Below, in pieces: positions 37,236-48,752 of a stretch of DNA of 64,000 nt (position 1 is the stretch's first letter; every line of letters begins with the position of its first letter). The DNA lies in the NCBI GenBank assembly GCA_030522415.1, contig CM060127.1:18149814-18213813 (forward strand), written 5' to 3'. The notes under the pieces were generated by a model. That model saw nothing but the letters and a program-made list of their open reading frames with translations, did no database searches and was not told where the DNA came from. Both the position numbers and the translations under genes were made by a program. Origin of the DNA: Channallabes apus (taxonomy: Eukaryota; Chordata; Actinopteri; Siluriformes; Clariidae).

Positions 37236-37510
37236 CTCCTCGTCCGCCACTTCAGCAGGCCGCCTAGGTCAAATGACGTGGTTTGATCAGACCTGTCCAA
37301 AGGCATCAGAGCTGAGTGGCATGTAATGGAGACCCGGTGACAAACCACATCGGCCGGCCAAATAAGACTTGCCAGTTTTCCCATTAAAATGTCGGCTAAA
37401 CAGCGCGGCTCTCCGCTGGCCACTCCAAAACCACTCTGACCGGCTAAATCAGCCGACGGAGAGGCGCCTGAATTGGACATTAGTACTGCAAATGACTGCC
37501 GTGATTGCCC
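37236..37510. promoter_or_regulatory. Candidate intronic regulatory block F
   Basis: GC-balanced, repeat-free sequence with CAAATGACGTGG, GACCTGTCCAAAGG, ACAAACCACATCGG (RUNX-like AACCACA) and CCATTAAAATG. It stands between a pyrimidine tract and a TAAA repeat. Regulatory role is inference. Confidence 0.3.
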
Positions 37511-38325
37511 CCTCTCCTGCTAAATAAAATAAATAAATAAGCAAGGGGAGGGGTGTAAAGGTGGAAGATGCCAGTTGTAGTAGGAGACACTCAGCCTGAT
37601 GGCGGATTCACACATCTGCACATCCTTTCAGCACCAGTTCTATGTAATTTCTCTGGTTTCAGGGCATGCCATATGCATGCATTAAAACTGGCAGGTTAGT
37701 CCTGACCTCATGCCAACAACATGAAGCCTGTAGGAGATTTATAGGATCTGAATAGTCTAATTAAACATAGAGCAACCAAAACAAATTTACAGATGTGCTG
37801 ATGAATAAATAAACAAGCAGACATTTGTTTGAATAAACTCCACATAAATACAGAGTTTTAAGAGCGTTTGTTCGTCTATCTTTAGGCGTTGAACTGTTTT
37901 CCAGATCAGCCAATGACATTACAGTTACAGTATGCTCAGACCTATGAATGAACGCCAGCTTGTTATTATTCCTTACAAATCTATAGTTTGTGACCACCTT
38001 TTAATTTATTTCCAATCTTTTATTGTTTGTTTGTTTGTTTGTTTTTTATGACACGATGGTAATGCAGTAGAAATGTAGCCCTGGCAATTTTGGATGCATT
38101 TCTGGGAAATGATGGTTTAAGTATGCCTGAACATCGTAAATCTAAGATTGTTATGGCCTCTCGTAAAGTCTAACAAGACTGACTCAGAAGGGATGTACAC
38201 GCCACGTCTGAAACACCACGAAACGTAATTAAGCTTTAACTGATTAAACATTGTATAGTTTTGCCGCCTTGGTTACATGAGTAAGGATGAAGTAAGTCGG
38301 CTCAGGATGATATCAGAGTGATTCA

Positions 38326-38328
<3 letters not shown>

Positions 38329-38367
<39 letters not shown>

Positions 38368-38388
38368 TTTGTTTGTTTGTGTGTGTGC
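38329..38388. repeat. (GT)n(GTTT)n compound microsatellite
   Basis: GT run passing into GTTT units and back to GT. Confidence 0.9.
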
Positions 38389-38623
38389 TTACATGTGAGA
38401 TATTTGAATAGAAGTTTTTAGTCTCCAAGGTATATTCCACATCTCATCTCTGTTGGTTATGACAGTGGAAATGTGTGTGTGTGTGTGCGTGTGTATGTGT
38501 GTGTGACCTGCTCATGTCCTGCTCATGTCCCGTCGCTGTGTCACCTGTCCGAACTCTGTGAGGTCTCAGCAGCCACAGTGACAGCTCCGCTCTGGACACA
38601 GATGGCCTCGCTCTACTTCTGTA

Positions 38624-38625
<2 letters not shown>

Positions 38626-38660
<35 letters not shown>
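38626..38660. repeat. (CA)n microsatellite
   Basis: Pure CA run. Confidence 0.95.
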
Positions 38661-38661
<1 letters not shown>

Positions 38662-38752
38662 GCTGACACATTTCCTCTTGATTATTTTAGATATCACTTT
38701 GTACATGATTCCCAAACAAATATAAAAAAAATTTATATTTTAATTAGAATGA

Positions 38753-38764
38753 ATATATATATGG

Positions 38765-38842
<78 letters not shown>
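38753..38842. repeat. (TA)n-A12-(TA)n palindromic tract
   Basis: Two TA runs separated by a 12-13 base A run. Each arm is self-complementary and the two arms pair with each other, so cruciform extrusion is possible. Confidence 0.9.
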
Positions 38843-38843
<1 letters not shown>

Positions 38844-39515
38844 TTAGCATGGAACAGCATTATGTATACTGTTATTATGTATACATTATGTATAATGTAT
38901 ACAATACAGTATATATAATGTACATTATGTATATATTGCTTGCCGCATACAAAAGACACCTGAAATTTAGTGTTCTGGAAATCAGTACTTTTTGCATCTC
39001 CTGCATTTCCATACTGAAACCTGATTAGCTCATTTATTTTGTTATGCAAAAATACTTAGCTCACAGGTTCTGCTCTTCTTAAAGAAATCGTACGAAATTA
39101 ACACGGCTGTCACTTATCCGTTTGGATAAGAGCACAAAAGAAGTTTTAAATAATATTTTCAATCATATTAAATAATAATAATATTTTATGAAATTTGTCA
39201 TTACTTTAAACAATCCTGTATTTTATTCACGGCAAGGACACGCATTCATACAGATACAGATATCCTCATCTTCTATTTCTAAATCGAACTTTCCTCCACT
39301 CTAGCAAAGCGGCTTCCACTTTTCCCCTCACTGCTTCTTCTTTTAATTGTATCTGTTCTTTAAAAAAAAACTTCTGTCCTTTTCTCACCCTTGACAGTAC
39401 AATGTGGGGGTTTTTCTTTTTTATTTATTTATTTTTTTAATATATATTTTGTTGATTGACAAACACAACAAGGCCCCCCTCCTCCCGTACTCCCCCCTTA
39501 ATCCCTCTTTCTTTG

Positions 39516-39735
39516 TTCGGCGTGACGCTTAAAAGCAGAGGCTCAATGAAAGATGTCAGCAGTCAAATTTCTGATTGGGTTATTAAGTGCCAGCGCTGTT
39601 GCGATCGTCTGGCGGAGCCTTGACGCAGATGGAGGGGAGGAAGGAAAAAAAAATTGCCAAGTCGGGCCTTGAAGGCTTGATGCGTGGACAGTGACACGCC
39701 GGCACGCGTTGCCTGTCACACGCCACGTGGCGTCA
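39516..39735. promoter_or_regulatory. Candidate intronic regulatory block G
   Basis: Repeat-free sequence with AGATGTCAGCAGTCAAATTT, CTGATTGGGTTATTAAGTGCC and CGATCGTC, followed by CACGTGG-bearing GC-rich sequence (CCACGTGG at 39723-39730). Composition is enhancer-like. No other evidence. Confidence 0.3.
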
Positions 39736-39792
39736 AAGGCTGAAGAGACGTGTTCGTTTTAGTGTCAGCTTCTGCCCATCTTCCTGCGAATG

Positions 39793-39831
39793 GCTCTCTC
39801 TCTCTCTCTTTCTCTCTCTCACTGGTATTCA

Positions 39832-39863
<32 letters not shown>
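39793..39863. repeat. (CT)n tract, interrupted
   Basis: Two CT runs separated by ACTGGTATTCACG. Confidence 0.9.
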
Positions 39864-39868
<5 letters not shown>

Positions 39869-42611
39869 TATAGTGAAGAAGAAAGTTCTCTTTTCTTGTT
39901 GTTTTAATGTGATAAGCTGTCGTAAGTGCTGCATTGACTTGAGGGAATTAGCCGTTCTGCGCTCCTCCGGGCGAATATTCCTTTCGCTGCAATTTCCGAT
40001 AACTGAGTTATTTGACAGTTTGTAATGTTTATTTCAATGAGTGCTGTTGCTTTATGCCGCCTGCTTGATTTCTCAGCGGGCCTGATGGATTGATATCGGT
40101 GAAAAGTTTAAAGCTGAGCTCAGATCAGCCTTTCAGCGGTGCCACACCGATTAAGGACTTAAACGAAGTATTACTTGCTGTAATATTAATACATACTGTA
40201 CGCACTAGCTAGATATTTGTTCATATTAAAAAAAAAAAAAAAGTAACTACACCTCCTTTTACACAGGCATCATTCAGGCAGTTGCAGCTGCTCCAGCGTC
40301 TCGTATGCAGCCATAAATGGCAGCTAACAAACATCAGGTATCACGTCCGGTCTGATTACAGTATGCTCAGTAGCACGCTGTTTGAGGCTGACAGCACATC
40401 TGCTTGGAGCGCCTCAGACGCATCCTGGCATCTAGGACAGATAGCTGCTGGTGGCTTGCTGAGATAAAGGAGCAACTCTCAACTCTCAACACTGTCTGTC
40501 TCATTCTCTTCTCTTCACTATCTCCTTCCCATGCAATCTCTGCTCTCTCTCCGTGTACTCCTGCGCTTCCTCTCTTCCTCCTCTGTCTCTTCCGATTGCC
40601 TTCAAACGTGTGTAGGGTTGCTTGTAGAGATTCGACTCTGTTGTGTAGAGTTGTTTTCAAAATGGCTGATAAGAACGAACCCTCTCAGACACACTTCCTG
40701 CATGGAGAGAAAAGGGTTATACAGAGCTGGACACATTCCGACACACACACACACACACATATACACACAGGTGCTTTGATTTGTTTTCCGTTGCTCATTT
40801 TGTTTATCTAGAGATGCAGATCGAAGCCAGCTGATGAAACAGGAATTTAATCCACCCATTCCTCATTATAAACTTGGTCTCACGGTCCTTTATTCTCTTT
40901 TCATTAAACAAATTAAAGAAGTAATATACCTCACTAGCTCTTTCCCTCTCTCTCACTCTCTCTTTCTTTCTCTCTGCTGTGACAGCGTGCTATTATTCAG
41001 TTTTTTTTTTGTCGCAGCTCATGTTGCATGCAATACACGGAAACTGTCCTTTTGTGTGTGTATATGTTTATGTGACTCTCAAACATGAAACCTTGGGGGG
41101 AAAATGGTGTATTTTGGGGCAATTTCGGCTACAGACTGGCAACATCTCAACTTGGAGTTGTAATAACAGGACAAGAACAAATACAGTACAAATCTGCTAA
41201 GTCCTAATGTCTATTATTTAATCATAAACCCACTTGGCATTTCTTAAAGGTAAAAACATTTGATAATGATTTATGTATCCTTATACCCTATTCCCATCTA
41301 ATTCAACATTCACAAACTAGTAATGAACGGATACCCGAGACTAATTAAAAGAGACTGATTGTATAGCGAGTTTTACAAATCTCCTGACTAATTGATGACT
41401 AACTGTGGTCTTATTTAGACTCAGTGCTATATTAGATCATAGCATGAAAATAATATCTCAAGTGAGCTTTAATTGTGAAGCAATAAAATAAATCGCACTT
41501 CAGACTTCATTGCGCTCGTGGCATCATAACAAGCGGTCTTAAAAGAAAAGAAAATGATTTACAGCTTTAGAATTTAGATGCGAAATATTCTCAGTCATAA
41601 TCAGAGTGGAAGCCGGTCCAGGTTTTCCATCATTCCTTGCTCTCTGCCTCTTTTTCCTTTCACGTTCTGAGACGAGCACATACACCGAGGCTGCACACAC
41701 AGTGGACTCCCAGAGATTTAGTACAACATGGACCGTGACAACAAGACATGTCATTTCCACTCGTGCTTCGGCACGACACACTGCAAGAACTTCTACTACT
41801 GCTGCCAACTACACTGTGTGCAGCATCGCATCTTTGGCAATAACTCAGATGCAGTCTCCTGCCCAGAAAAGCCTGACTTGAGTGGCACAGTGGTGGGGGA
41901 AACTGGATCAAAGTCACTCACAGTCTGTGCCCTCTAACTATGAGGGAAAGAGTCAGAGAAAACAATCATTTTTTTTTTGGCGGTAGTATGACTTGCCTTG
42001 GAAATGGGGAGATATTGAGATGTAGTGATTAATTTGAGTTTTTTGTAGCCTCGTTTGAATTTGACTGTAAAAGAAGTGATCAACAATTGTATAGATTTAC
42101 CGCAACATTATCTGGCCAGTAACTCTGCTGTAATAAGATCTGTGGGATTGGGATAAAAATCCTGGTTATTCACATGATAAATGTTCAGTACAAATGGATT
42201 TTGCTTTCTAATTTTCAGCTAGGCATACCATGAAGCTTTTTTTCCCCAAACACCTGTCTGATCTCATTTTTTTTATAATGTTCTTTTTTGCTGTTGTCCC
42301 TGGTTTTCATCCTCAAGGGGACTTATTTTTCTTGCTCATCCATGCTCTTCTTTACCCTTGCTGAGCTGTAATATTCGATAGCTTTGTTAGTCTCAGCAGT
42401 GAAGGGTACTATCTATCATAGTCAAGATATGGATGTTTGCCACTTTATAATTGCAAACCTGTGTCCTCTGCCAGGACTATTGACAAGAAATCTCTTTAGG
42501 ATCATTATGTAGGCGTGTAGGCACACATGCAGGAAAATTTCATACATCAAATAATGCCATAGAAACCTCAAAATAACTTTCAACAAATAAATCCATTTTG
42601 AAAGTTGCATT
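39864..42611. other. Intron 1, distal segment
   Basis: Unique DNA with a (CA)n at 40741-40759, a CT-rich patch at 40938-40976 and an A run at 40229-40242. Frames at 40404-40811 and 41606-41937 have no recognisable domain and are not called. The last 70 bases before exon 2 form the splice acceptor pyrimidine tract. Confidence 0.5.
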
Positions 42612-42680
42612 TTCTCTCCTTTTTGAACCTTCTGCTTCATCATCATTTTTTCTCTGTGTTTCTGCTTTGGTTTTTCACAG
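42612..42680 (+). other. tshz1: Intron 1 splice acceptor
   Basis: Pyrimidine-rich tract ending TTTTTCACAG, directly followed by CCTACGTGCC of exon 2. Together with the phase match to exon 1 this fixes the exon 2 start. An open frame continues upstream into the intron from 42605, but there the translation is only the pyrimidine tract (Phe/Leu/His-rich) and is not coding. Confidence 0.92.
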
Positions 42681-45600
42681 CCTACGTGCCTGAGGACGAG
42701 CTGAAGGCAGCCAAGATCGATGAGGAACACCTGCAGGATGATGGCCTCTCCTTAGATGGCCAGGACACAGAGTACCTGTGCAACGAGGAAGAGTATCCAC
42801 GTGAGCAGCTGAGCTACCAAAACTCCCCTCTCAGCAATGGCACCAACCCTGATGCGGGTTACGGCTCACCACTTAGTGACACCAGCGATCACCTGGCTGA
42901 CTTTAAAAGCACCTCCTCCAAAGAGGGCCAGGAAAGAGATGAGACTGAGGACATGGAGACAGAGCCTGGTCTTTCTGTGCATGACAGCTTGGCAAAGATG
43001 AAAGCCGCCTATGCAAACTTGATCTCGAATGCCTCATGGTCAAGCATCACAAGGGACATTATAAAAAGCAAACAAGTTAATGTCAGCAACAACAGTACCA
43101 CAAGTAACCACAAGGGGAGTAATAGCCTTATGAATAGTCATGCAGCTAACATTAACAGCAGTGGAAGCAGTAGCATTACCACGGCTAGTGTTAGTGCCAC
43201 AACCAGCACCACTCCAAGCAACACATCTGTCAATGCCACCACTTTAACCAGTAATAGCAATGGAAATGTAAGCGGACCCAGTAGCGGAAGTGTCTCTTAT
43301 GACTGGCACCAGGCTGCACTCGCTAAAACATTACAGCATACACCATACCACCTTCTGCCAGAACCCAGTTTGTTTAGCACAGTGCAACTGTACCGGCAAA
43401 ACAATAAGCTGTATGGGCCGGTATTTACTGGTGCCAGTAAATTTAGATGCAAGGACTGCAGTGCAGCTTATGACACACTTGTAGGCCTCACAGTACACAT
43501 GAATGAAACAGGCCATTACCGTGATGACAATAAAGATCAGGAGGATGACATGGGCAAGAAATGGTCCAAGCCAAGGAAACGCTCTTTAATGGAGATGGAG
43601 GGCAAAGAGGATGCTCAAAAAGTCTTAAAATGCATGTACTGTGGACACTCATTTGAATCTCTGCAAGACCTAAGTGTCCACATGATCAAAACAAAACACT
43701 ACCAGAAAGTGCCTCTCAAAGAACCTATGCCAGCGCTTGCCTCAAAGCTGGTTCCCTCTACCAAAAAACGAGTGTTTCATGACCTAGTGTCCCCCTGCTC
43801 ACCTGAGTCCAGCACAATAGGTGTTCCACTGACAGAATCCACACCCACCAAAGACCAAAAGGTTTCTAATCCCTATGTTACTGCTAACAATCGATATGGC
43901 TATCAGAATGGTGCAAGTTACACCTGGCAGTTTGAAGCCAGGAAAGCCCAGATCCTCAAGTGTATGGAATGTGGCAGTTCCCATGACACCTTGCAGCAGC
44001 TTACAGCTCATATGATGGTGACAGGACACTTTCTCAAAGTGACCAACTCTGCCTCAAAAAAGGGGAAACAACTGGTGTTTGACCCAGTGGTGGAGGAAAA
44101 AATTCAGTCTATCCCTCTTCCACCAACTACCACACGTCTACCAGTTCCAACTATTAAGTCACAAATAGACTCTCCATTACAAACCTCTACAACAGATGAG
44201 AGGAAGGTTTCATATGAGGAGAAAAAAGAGGTAAATGGGCCAGAGAAGAAAATTAAAGAAGAAAAGGAAGACCCATCTGACAAACTGGATAATTCAGAAA
44301 AACCTGGCCAATACAAATATCTCAGAGAAGAGGATTTAGAAGAAACCCCAAAAGAGGGTCTTGATATTCTGAAGTCTTTAGAAAATACTGTTTCTAGTGC
44401 AATCAGCAAGGCTCAGACAGGTACCCCTACATGGGGTGGTTATCCAAGCATCCATGCTGCCTACCAGCTCCAAGGGTCAATGAAGTCGCTCTCTTCTGTC
44501 CAGAGTGTCAAAATGCAACCCACATTCTGTGCTAGCAGCTTGAAGTCTTTGTCAGCTGAAACCAGTGCCCTCATCCATTCCCCAGGAAGCCCATCCCCAC
44601 CTCCAAACCATAAGAGCAATGTCTTAGCTATGGAAGAGTTAGTGGAGAAAGTCACAGGAAAAATTGTGTCTAAAAAGGAAAAGGAGGAAAGGCCTATTGA
44701 ACGCATCTCAAAACATTCCTCTGCACAGTCACCATCACCTGTAGCCAAGGAGAAAAAAGAATTTCTTCAGCCAACTGACCTTAGCAAGCCTACAAAGAAT
44801 GGCATCACTGAGGAGACTGAATCAGTTGGTAAAGAAGGGGAACAAATTGAGAGTCATGCAGAACCTCCAGAAAAGAATGGAATGGACACCCTAAAAAAGC
44901 AAGTCAGCAATGGATGCAGTAGTTTGGGAATAATCACTGACCACTCACCAGAGCAGCCTTTAGTTAACCATCTCAGTGCACTGCAGTCCATCATGAACAC
45001 TCACTTGGGCAAGGCATCTAAAACTGTCAGCCCATTATTAGATCCATTGGCAATGCTGTACAAAATCAGCAACAACATGGTGGAGAAACCTTTTTACAGT
45101 CCAACTCAGGTTAAGCAAGTGGAGTCCATCAATAGATACTATGACAATGAAGACCAGCCAATAGATTTGACAAAATCCAAGAACAGTAATGGGCGTCCAA
45201 ACAATATCTCCTCCACTGTCATAAGCAACAGTAGCAACAGCAGCACTCCTAACAGTAATCGCCCCATTCTTTCCAACTTATCTGAATCGCTGTCTTCCCC
45301 TCTGAGGGAAAATGCCTTGATGGACATCTCGGACATGGTGAAAAACCTCACAGGTCGTCTGACACCAAAGTCATCAACACCATCTTCTATCTCTGAGAAG
45401 TCAGAAGCAGATGGCAGTGCTTTTGAGGATGCCCTGGAGGACTTCACTCATGTCCAAAAGAGGAAAGGGAGGCAGTCTAACTGGAACCCTCAGCATCTGC
45501 TGATCTTACAGGCTCAGTTTGCATCCAGCCTTCGTGAAACTCCAGAGGGGAAGTTTGTCATCACTGACCTGGGTCCTCAGGAGCGTGTACATATCTGTAA

Positions 45601-46051
45601 GTTCACAGGTCTCTCAATGACCACAATCTCTCACTGGCTTGCCAATGTTAAGTACCAGCTCAGGCGGACAGGCGGGACCAAGTTCCTAAAGAACATTGAC
45701 TCTGGCCAACCTCTGTTCTTGTGTAGTGACTGCGCCTCCCAGTTCAGAACTCCCTCCACTTACATTAGCCACTTAGAATCGCATCTAGGCTTCAGTTTAA
45801 AGGACCTGTCAAAGTTGTCTATAGACCTTATGAGAGAGCAGCAAGCAGTCACAAAAATGATAACAGACAAGACATTCAGTTCGCTCGGCTTGAACGAGGA
45901 TGACTCTAATTCCATCTATCAGTGCAAACTGTGCAATAGAACCTTTGTCAGCAAACATGCAGTTAAGCTGCACCTCAGCAAAACGCATGGCAAGTCTCCA
46001 GAGGACCACTTGATCTTTGTGTCTGAGCTTGAAAAGCTAGATAAAGCATAG
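42681..46051 (+). CDS. tshz1: Teashirt zinc finger homeobox 1, coding exon 2
   Basis: Encodes residues 14-1136 of a nuclear zinc-finger homeodomain transcription factor, known in vertebrates mainly as a repressor in head, ear, olfactory and limb development. Seen: acidic N-terminus (AYVPEDEL...); Ser/Thr/Asn-rich tract about 150-220; fingers at C270/C273-H286/H292, C331/C334-H347/H353 and C441/C444-H457/H463, the widely spaced teashirt type; CtBP-type motifs PTDLS (711-715) and PIDLT (840-844); atypical homeodomain about 941-1010 containing HWLANVKYQ; and two C-terminal fingers at C1028/C1031-H1044/H1048 and C1095/C1098-H1111/H1116. Stop TAG is at 46049. Paralogue choice rests on IDEEHLQDDGLSLD, DPVVEEKIQSIPLPPTT and DPLAMLYKISN, all TSHZ1-like and unlike TSHZ2/3. 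Length is somewhat above human TSHZ1 (about 1077), mostly from the low-complexity tract. No frameshift or internal stop. Confidence 0.97.
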
Positions 46052-47265
46052 TGGAGCAGGCCAGTGGCAGTGAAGTGACTAACTTAAGAATCATTGCACT
46101 ACATCACTGTTCTGCACTGCATCCCGAACTGAGCCTTCAGTCAAAACTGATTAAAACTTTTGTTGTGCAACTGCCTAACTGGACCATGATCTGTCTCGCC
46201 TTTTCAGTTGTTGCTGTTTTTTTCACTCTGTTGATTTCTATATCTTACTTTGTATTGTATTTATATGTGTTAATTATGTGCATGTTTTTTTTTTCCCTAA
46301 GTGATTCTGAATTTGATCAAATTTTCCACTGTTTGTACTTTGTGGAATTGAGAATGAGACCAGCATGGTATCCATGGGCATGGTCAAAACAAGACTGTAA
46401 CACGTGAAAACAAGTAGTTGTAACAAGTGCCACATGAATTTTGTTGAATCAATCATCCCTTATACATGAAATAACTGAAATATTAGGCAAACAAACATGC
46501 AAAAGCTATAAAGAATATAGAGAGAGTATAGATTTATTGTTTTGAGCTCTAATTACCAACTTTGACTTTATACCAACACCACCAACACCCCCTTTAATCA
46601 TGGAAAATATAGAGAAGCCAGCATTGTATCTTTAAAACCTCAACAGACAACAATTGACTGGCTGCTTCTGATGATACACTTTGTGTCACAAATGATTTTG
46701 TTTTAACATATTTGTTAAATCAGTTGGTTTTGTTGTTAAGTATTTTTTTTTTTTACTGTAGCAATTTGGAAATGTATGCTTTGGTACCGACTTTTCTCTT
46801 TCTATAGGTTTGCTTCAATTTCAACTTGTAAAGACTTATTCAAATCCTTATATACAGTACATATATATTTAAATGATCTGCAATGATGTATATGTAAATT
46901 TTTTCATCATCATATCTTGCCAGTTGCCGCAGCTTTGTTTGTATGGTGTGCATTCTTTTATATTGTCATTTTATATATAGTAAACAAAAAGGAAATAATA
47001 TGTAAATAGATATATATGCAGACGGTATGTGAACAGTAGCGCTGATGTTCATCCTTTTGGTCCTCCAGTGTGGTTAATATTAATTGGTTTGATGGAATGC
47101 ATCCTCAGATGCACATTATGCCTGAATGAAAAAGAGCAATGCACAACAGGAAAACCGGTGCATTTCAATGTTTTTAATCATACCATTGTGAAATGTCTCA
47201 TCAACTCATAAAAAAATATTGTTTTTGTCTCTCAATTGTAAAATAAATCCTGACATTTCTTGACT
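46052..47265 (+). other. tshz1: tshz1 3' UTR
   Basis: AT-rich sequence from the stop codon to just beyond the AATAAA at 47242-47247, followed by a TTGTTCTGTTC-type U/GU-rich element near 47281. It carries TGTAAATA at 47001-47008, a Pumilio-type site, and several ATTTA-like words. Length about 1.2 kb. The exact cleavage site is estimated. Confidence 0.75.
47242..47247 (+). terminator. tshz1: tshz1 polyadenylation signal AATAAA
   Basis: Canonical hexamer about 1.19 kb downstream of the stop, with a U-rich downstream region. It is the only perfect AATAAA I noticed in the 3' UTR. Confidence 0.75.
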
Positions 47266-47279
47266 AAATCTCCACTCTC

Positions 47280-47776
47280 TAATTGTTCTGTTCAGATAAT
47301 GTAATTATGGGATGATGCCATTCACAGCAAGTGAAAGCTTTTGGAAAGGTAAAATGTAGTACATTGGACTATTCATAAGTTTGTCTTATGGGTGAACCTT
47401 TAAATCCTTTCAGAATAAACTTCATCCAAAGACCACCTGAGGAACAGAATTAGTCCAAGAGGAACTAGACCATTTTAAACTGGGGTCCTATAATGTCTTT
47501 AAAATGATAATCATTCATTGTTATTGTGGTCAGAGTTGTAGTTGTTCCAGAGCATAGAGTATATTATAAGGCGCTAAAAGGTATTTGGTCTTCCTATTGC
47601 TATAGTAGGAGGTAGGAAAAACTTAGTGAAGAAAACCTACAGTACAAACACAGGAAATATCTGAAACTCTGCACAGACAGTAACCCAACCTCTAACAAAC
47701 CAGAGATCCAGTTTTGCTCCCAGCACCACCATATCACACTGCAAAAGCCATGTTACACAATAAAATTTGGATGAGC
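47280..47776. other. Downstream flank, unique sequence
   Basis: AT-rich DNA immediately after the presumed transcript end. Nothing recognised. Confidence 0.5.
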
Positions 47777-48065
47777 CAGAGAGCTAGAGATCACTGTAGT
47801 GATTATCACTGTAGCCCCGCACCTCCAGGTCGTCAAGGGTTCAAGTCCCAATTTTGGGTCTGTATGTGTGGAGTTTGCGTGCTCTCTCCGTGCTTGAATA
47901 ATTTCCTCCAAGTACCATGGGTTCCTACAACAGTCCAAAAGCATGCATAGTAGGCTAATCTGTGTTCCCAAATTGGAATGTACGTATGTGCCCTGTGATG
48001 GACTGGCACCCTGTCCAGGGAGTATACCACCCTGCTATAAGCAATATAGAGAATGAATGAGTGAA
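47777..48065 (+). mobile_element. tRNA-derived SINE, decayed copy
   Basis: Carries CACCTCCAGG, GGGTTCAAGTCCC (B-box-like), GGAGTTTGCGTGCTCTC, CAGTCCAAAAGCATGC, GATGGACTGGCACCCTGTCC and a GAATGAATGAGTGAATG tail, in the same order as the better copy at 48395. The 5' end is diverged and no clear target duplication was found, so the coordinates are approximate. Confidence 0.8.
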
Positions 48066-48394
48066 TGTGTAAGTGCAGTAAATTGTTGCATATAAATGGA
48101 AGGAAGGTTTCCAGGTCCAAATGCTGATTCAAATAGCCATTCACCAAAAATTTAATGTCGTTAAATGTGTCTATCCAAGCCTGCAGGCAGAAACAGACAC
48201 AGAACAAGATCCCTCTGTGTGGAGGAATTTAACACAGTGCCTGTACATATTATATGTAAATTACTATAATCACAATAAATGTGAAAGTACCTGGAGAGCC
48301 AACCAAGGCATCAGCAGATAGATGCCATTTAAGCAGATTTGCATACCTTTTGCCTACTACAACAAATATTTTTCCACTGGGTATTTCTCTAGAG

Positions 48395-48740
48395 GCGGCG
48401 CGGTGGTGTAGTGGTTAGCACTTGTCGCCTTACACCTCCAGGGTCCGGGTTCAATTCCCGGCCAGGCTCGATTCCCATCCCTGTGTGCATGGAGTTTTCA
48501 TGTTCTCCCCGTGCTTGGTGGGTTTCCTAACGGGAACTCTGGTTTCCTCCCACAGTCCAAAGAAATGTAGGTTAGGTTAATTGGTGTTCTCAAAATTTCC
48601 TGTAGTGTGTGTAGGTCTATGTGCCCTGTGATGGATAGGCACTCTGTCTGGGGTGTCCTCGTGCCCTAAGTCTCCTGGGATAGGCTCCAGGCCCCCCGTG
48701 ACCCTGAATACAGGATTAAGCGGTAATGACGATGAGTGAG
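48395..48740 (+). mobile_element. tRNA-derived SINE, full length, 12-bp target duplication
   Basis: Best SINE copy in the window (346 bp). The head has an A-box-like GGTGTAGTGGTTAGCAC and a B-box GGTTCAATTCC, the internal RNA polymerase III promoter of a tRNA-derived element. The body has GTTTCCTCCCACAGTCCAAAG, GATGGATAGGCACTCTGTC and TCTCCTGGGATAGGCTCCAG, then a short GATGAGTGAG tail. Perfect 12-bp direct repeats TATTTCTCTAGA flank it at 48383-48394 and 48741-48752. It resembles piscine Mermaid/Merman-type SINEs; that name is from memory and not checked. Confidence 0.93.
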
Positions 48741-48752
48741 TATTTCTCTAGA

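Larger units (their letters stand above)
37511..39515. other. Intron 1 segment with GT, CA and TA repeats
   Basis: Mostly AT-rich DNA, with GT/TTTG repeats at 38329-38388, (GT)n at 38471-38504, (CA)n at 38626-38660 and a TA palindromic region at 38753-38842. Open frames are repeat translations. Confidence 0.55.
5228..42680 (+). other. tshz1: tshz1 intron 1 (37.45 kb, phase 1)
   Basis: Starts with GTAAGC and ends with a strong pyrimidine tract (about 42612-42678) and CACAG at 42676-42680. A very long first intron before one large coding exon is the usual TSHZ architecture. It contains no credible internal gene on either strand. It holds many microsatellites, one intact SINE, a few old mariner-like and dispersed repeats, a large minisatellite, and several unique, TAAT-rich blocks that may be enhancers. 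These are listed separately. Confidence 0.9.

Noticed and set aside
41606..41937. Cys/His-rich short frames (HFHSCFGTTHCKNFYYCC) that look finger-like
   Set aside because: Cysteine and histidine spacing does not fit a known zinc finger, there is no splice context, and the two overlapping frames are both short.
42605..42680. Upstream extension of the exon 2 open frame
   Set aside because: It translates the splice acceptor pyrimidine tract. The CACAG acceptor and phase match to exon 1 place the true exon start at 42681.
42422..42730. 102-codon minus-strand open frame opposite the exon 2 start
   Set aside because: Shadow of the acceptor tract and tshz1 exon; no domain or independent support.
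48395..48470. tRNA gene
   Set aside because: The A-box and B-box words belong to the tRNA-derived head of a SINE with a target duplication; no complete cloverleaf is apparent.
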